Shown here one piece after another: positions 23,320 to 26,183 of a stretch of DNA of 26,183 bases. Under the pieces are notes generated by a model, which did no database searches, was not told the DNA's origin, and saw only the letters and a program-made list of their open reading frames with translations. Numbering within the stretch: the first letter of the stretch is position 1; each line of letters opens with the position of its first letter. This stretch comes from Desulfobacteraceae bacterium UBA2245 (lineage in GTDB: Bacteria > Desulfobacterota > Desulfobacteria > Desulfobacterales > UBA2245): positions 1 to 26,183 of the forward strand of contig DDYB01000024.1 of the NCBI GenBank assembly GCA_002347265.1, given 5' to 3'. Made by a program: the position numbers and the translations under genes.

Positions 23320-23670
23320 GACATCCCCCTGAAACGATTGCAAGATTTGTCGAACACGCATGCGCATTCGAGTTTAATGCATCAATTTTTTCATGCCGCA
23401 GCGCTCATCCGACGGAAGACTCGGCCGCTGGTCCGGGTTGCGGCATTCAACAAAATATGCAAATAGCTTCACGATCGACTGTCCTGACGGTGTGCCGCCA
23501 AGAAAGTCGATATTATTCCGCTCTGAAGGTTTGTCAAGGATAAATTGCATAAATTTTAAGCGCTTATCGGTTCGTTTATGAACCATGCCGATGACGCGGA
23601 AGACGATTTCCGCAATACCTCCTTAAAATGACAGGATATTTGAGCTGATCATATCCGTAAGGGTGCATGC
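23320..23670. other. 351-bp divergent intergenic region, serA/sfsA
   Basis: I see no gene. Short frames on both strands have no family resemblance. It should contain the serA and sfsA promoters. Only weak features are visible, including GCGGAA-N6-TTCCGC near 23596-23613 and an AT-rich patch around 23540-23560. Confidence 0.45.
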
Positions 23671-24420
23671 ATGAACCATCCGGGTTTCGCTGAGGGCCGG
23701 GGTACAGGTTTTTCAAACCTGATTCCAGGGATTCTGATCCGTCGTTACAAACGGTTTCTGGCCGATGTCCGGCTGCAATCCGGCAAGGTCGTCACGGTCC
23801 ATTGTCCCAACCCCGGTCGCATGTCGACCTGCTCTGATCCGGGCAGCCGGGTCTATTTGTCCCTTCATGATTCGATCCGTCGAAAATATCGATATACGTG
23901 GGAGCTGATTCAAATGCCCGGTTCCATGGTCGGCGTAAATCCGGTGATGGCCAACCGGATCGTGCATCAGAGTCTTTGCGCCGGGCGCATTCCTTCGCTT
24001 GCGGGTTACGATGCGATTCATGCCGAGGTCCCCGCAGGGCGAGGGGTCCGGCTGGATTTTCTGCTGGAAGGCGCGGAAAAATCCTGCTTTCTGGAGGTCA
24101 AGAGCTGCACTCTGGTCGAAAATCAGGTGGCCGGTTTTCCCGATGCCGTCACCGTCCGCGGCGCCAAACATCTTGTCCATATGCAGCGGCTGTTGTCCGA
24201 CGGGTTTCGATGCGTTCTGCTTTTCCTCGTTCAACGGACGGACGCCGAAATTTTCAAGCCCGCCGACGATGTGGATCCGGTTTATGGAAGGCAGCTCAGG
24301 GCGGCGGTTGCCCGGGGGCTGGAAATCCTTGTGTATGATGTGAGATTTGATTCGAATGGAATTGTTTTGAACAATCCGCTTCCGATAAATCTTCAACAGA
24401 CCGATGCGCGAGCGCTTTAA
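23671..24420 (+). CDS. sfsA: SfsA family nuclease/sugar fermentation stimulation protein
   Basis: A 249-residue cytosolic protein of the SfsA family, which combines an N-terminal OB-like domain with a PD-(D/E)xK nuclease-like core. Visible motifs: CPNPGRM (45-51), RLDFLL (127-132, Asp129), EVKSCTL (142-148, Glu142 and Lys144) and GFPDAVTVRGAKHL (155-168). These three residues form the expected metal site. The name comes from E. coli maltose-metabolism effects; the true role is unclear. TAAGGGTG lies before the ATG at 23671. The gene is monocistronic by spacing (about 240 nt to the next gene). Confidence 0.93.
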   Translation: MNHPGFAEGRGTGFSNLIPGILIRRYKRFLADVRLQSGKVVTVHCPNPGRMSTCSDPGSRVYLSLHDSIRRKYRYTWELIQMPGSMVGVNPVMANRIVHQSLCAGRIPSLAGYDAIHAEVPAGRGVRLDFLLEGAEKSCFLEVKSCTLVENQVAGFPDAVTVRGAKHLVHMQRLLSDGFRCVLLFLVQRTDAEIFKPADDVDPVYGRQLRAAVARGLEILVYDVRFDSNGIVLNNPLPINLQQTDARAL

Positions 24421-24443
24421 AGCAAGGCATCTATTCAATCTGC

Positions 24444-24472
24444 TTGAGAACCGGTCGGGTTTCTGGTAAATA
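24444..24472 (+). promoter_or_regulatory. Possible promoter of the thiol-redox cassette
   Basis: TTGAGA (24444-24449) and TAAATA (24467-24472) are separated by 17 nt. They lie about 190 nt before the first redox gene, giving a long leader. No terminator is evident between this site and the gene. Confidence 0.35.
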
Positions 24473-24661
24473 AGAAATATTCATTCCGGTCGTCGGCATC
24501 TATTGAAATCGTCATATTGGTAATTAATGTAAATATCATCTAACGGGCAAATCGCGAGACCCCGGCTTTACTCCCTGTTTCGGTTTCTCAATTCATTGAA
24601 ACAGTGTTTCGGCAACCTGGTCTCGACGCAAAAGAACCCTTTAACAAAGGAGATGCACGCC

Positions 24662-25225
24662 ATGTTGAAATTAATGTCTACCCTGATTTTGCTGTTCTTC
24701 AGTTGTACGTTTGCCTTTGCCGTCGATGTGGCGCCTCCCAAGGAGGGAGAGTCTCTGCCGGAGATGCTGCTTCCGGCGATCGAGGATGCCGGTGTGCAAA
24801 AGTATCTCGGAGTGAGCGGAAGCGGACCTTTTTCGGTGAACGATATACAGGGCGAGGTGGTGATTATTCAGATTTTCAGCATGTACTGCCCCCATTGTCA
24901 GGCTGATGCGCCCTTTGTAAATGAACTGTACAAGAAGATTCAGAATTCTTCTCAAATCAGAGAAAAAATCAAGCTTCTGGGAGTTGGCGCAGGAAATTCC
25001 AATCTTGAGGTGGACATCTTCCGTCAGAAATACAAGGTATCTTTTCCGCTGTTTGAGGACGAAAGATTCGTGATTCACAAACAGGTCGGCGAGGTCAGAA
25101 CCCCGTATTTCATTGCCGCCAAGAAAAATTCGGAGGGCGCCTGGATCGTGTTTTACTCCAAACTTGGGGGCATCAAGAATGCGGACAGCTTTCTGAAGAC
25201 AATCCGGCAACTTTCCGGACTATAG
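24662..25225 (+). CDS. Exported thioredoxin-like (TlpA/redoxin) protein
   Basis: A 187-residue protein with a signal peptide (about 1-20, ending CTFAFA), so exported or anchored in the periplasm. A thioredoxin fold covers about 55-185. The redox motif is SMYCPHCQAD with Cys76 and Cys79. VRTPYFI is the usual Pro-loop region. CPHC is the DsbA-like dipeptide, suggesting a rather oxidising thiol pair. The start at 24662 is chosen because AAGGAG (24647-24652) is 9 nt upstream; an in-frame ATG at 24596 would bury the signal peptide. It lies 12 nt before a periplasmic peroxiredoxin gene, so a thiol-exchange partnership is likely. Confidence 0.85.
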   Translation: MLKLMSTLILLFFSCTFAFAVDVAPPKEGESLPEMLLPAIEDAGVQKYLGVSGSGPFSVNDIQGEVVIIQIFSMYCPHCQADAPFVNELYKKIQNSSQIREKIKLLGVGAGNSNLEVDIFRQKYKVSFPLFEDERFVIHKQVGEVRTPYFIAAKKNSEGAWIVFYSKLGGIKNADSFLKTIRQLSGL

Positions 25226-25237
25226 TGAGGAGGTGTG

Positions 25238-25843
25238 ATGATGAAAAAAACCTTTGTCGCCGTTATGACGGTTGCGCTCTTTTTGATTGCAACGCCCCTG
25301 ACGTATGGATTGTCGGAGGCCTTTAAAGACAGCGTTTACAATCCGGGCCAGCTCAAACCCATAGACAGCCAGCTCAAGGTCAAGGTCGGCGAACCGGCGC
25401 CGGATTTTACGCTGCCCTCGCTGTCCGGAGAGAAGATTACCCTGAGTTCTTTTCGAGACAATAAAAATGTGGTTCTCTCTTTTGTCCCGGCGGCCTGGAC
25501 GCCGGTGTGCTCCGATCAGTGGCCGGGATACAACATCGTCAAAGATATATTCGATCAAAACGATGCCGTTCTGCTCGGCATCACGGTGGACAACATTCCG
25601 ACGCTGTATTCATGGGTCCGGGAGATGGGCCAGCTGTGGTTTCCCGTGCTTTCCGATTTCTGGCCCCATGGCGCCGTTGCGGATGCCTACGGACTCCTGC
25701 GTTCCGACGGGGTGACGGAACGCGCCCTGCTGTTCATCGACAAGAAAGGCATTCTGCGTCACGCCCATGTTTCGGACATCAATGTCAGGCCTCCCATGCA
25801 GGTAATTGTCACGGAACTTGAAAAAATGAACCAGACGCCCTGA
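25238..25843 (+). CDS. Exported 1-Cys peroxiredoxin (AhpC/TSA family)
   Basis: A 201-residue protein with a signal peptide (about 1-24). It reduces peroxides through Cys91 in the active-site pattern PxxxTxxC (Pro84, Thr88, Cys91), here VPAAWTPVCSD. No other cysteine follows, so there is no resolving Cys and an outside thiol must regenerate it. PDFTLPSLSGEKITLSSF (55-72) and RALLFIDKKG are typical of the family. AGGAGG (25228-25233) precedes; GTG 25235, ATG 25238 and ATG 25241 are alternative starts. The neighbouring CPHC protein and the glutaredoxin-like protein are natural reductant candidates. Confidence 0.88.
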   Translation: MMKKTFVAVMTVALFLIATPLTYGLSEAFKDSVYNPGQLKPIDSQLKVKVGEPAPDFTLPSLSGEKITLSSFRDNKNVVLSFVPAAWTPVCSDQWPGYNIVKDIFDQNDAVLLGITVDNIPTLYSWVREMGQLWFPVLSDFWPHGAVADAYGLLRSDGVTERALLFIDKKGILRHAHVSDINVRPPMQVIVTELEKMNQTP

Positions 25844-26046
25844 CGGTTTTGAGTGAACGAAAAAGACTTTTGGGGGCGTCGTTTGTATCGGGTTTCGGCA
25901 GGCCGGATGATAAACTGCCGGCGGATTTTTCCGGCGGCCGGATGTTTTCGCCCGGTCGAAATCCTGTCCGCGCCCAAGTGACTTGAACCAGATCGTCGTG
26001 AAGTTTGATTAACACGCTCGTTTTCACACGCGAAAAGGAGAAGAAA

Positions 26047-26183
26047 ATGACATCCCTGCCGGTAAAAATTTATTCATTAAGCACCTGCAGTCACTGCAAG
26101 GCAACCAAACAGCTCCTGTCCGATTGCGTTGTCAAATACGATTTTGTCGATGTCGACCTGCTTCAGGGCGAAGAAAGAAAAGC
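26047..26183 (+). CDS. Glutaredoxin-like protein (partial, runs off right edge)
   Basis: Only 45 codons are in the window. The N-terminus reads MTSLPVKIYSLSTCSHCKAT, a thioredoxin-fold beta strand followed by a CSHC redox motif (Cys14, Cys17), then YDFVDVDLL. No signal peptide is seen, so it is cytosolic. AAAGGAG (26034-26040) lies 6 nt before the ATG. It is 200 nt after the peroxiredoxin gene, so it may share or have its own promoter. Short glutaredoxin-like proteins of this type in Desulfobacterota often neighbour a ferredoxin-thioredoxin reductase; that gene would be outside this window. Confidence 0.8.
   Translation, partial: MTSLPVKIYSLSTCSHCKATKQLLSDCVVKYDFVDVDLLQGEERK

Noticed and set aside
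23374..23586. 70-codon minus-strand open frame upstream of serA
   Set aside because: No ribosome site or recognisable family, and it overlaps a comparable frame on the other strand; probably the serA/sfsA promoter region.
25874..25945. GC-rich repeats (CCGGCGG direct repeats) between peroxiredoxin and glutaredoxin genes
   Set aside because: Mostly direct rather than inverted, with no clean stem or T-tract; not enough to call a terminator.

Overview
This is an ordinary chromosomal stretch, most likely from a sulfate-reducer-type Desulfobacterota (old Deltaproteobacteria, Desulfobacterales-like). That placement is an inference. It rests on protein character and gene order: an ispE/tRNA-Gln/prs/rplY/pth block close to carD, DUF1844, a CarD protein, a membrane pyrophosphatase and exported c-type cytochrome and thiol proteins. 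There are no rRNA genes, CRISPR arrays, phage genes or intact insertion sequences. One tRNA is present.

Left part (1-4800): a minus-strand pair of a B12-type radical SAM protein (cut by the window edge) and an acyl-CoA synthetase, behind a strong sigma70-like promoter. A plus-strand nitroreductase, a minus-strand cold-shock protein with a structured leader, and a YajD-like HNH protein follow.

Middle (4800-14000): a solitary membrane glycosyltransferase 2 gene lies behind an AT-rich, palindrome-rich leader. Next come a ~140-bp dispersed repeat and an exported c-type cytochrome with one CXXCH and one rarer CX3CH site. The most system-like locus follows: an exported von Willebrand factor A (VWA) protein, a short PspA/IM30-like protein and a polytopic membrane protein on the minus strand. 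They diverge from an OmpR-type response regulator and a histidine kinase with a large, odd periplasmic region. The shared intergenic region has two facing promoter candidates around an 11-bp-spaced direct repeat. I read this as a candidate envelope-stress module.

Right-middle (13900-23400), all minus strand: serA; DUF1844; a second copy of the dispersed repeat just upstream of ispE; then ispE, tRNA-Gln(TTG), prs, rplY, pth, hppA, a terminator, carD and an RluA-family pseudouridine synthase. This serves serine, isoprenoid and PRPP synthesis, translation and pyrophosphate recycling.

Right end (23670-26183), plus strand: sfsA, then an apparent thiol-redox cassette: an exported CPHC thioredoxin-like protein, an exported 1-Cys peroxiredoxin, and the start of a CSHC glutaredoxin-like protein cut by the window edge.
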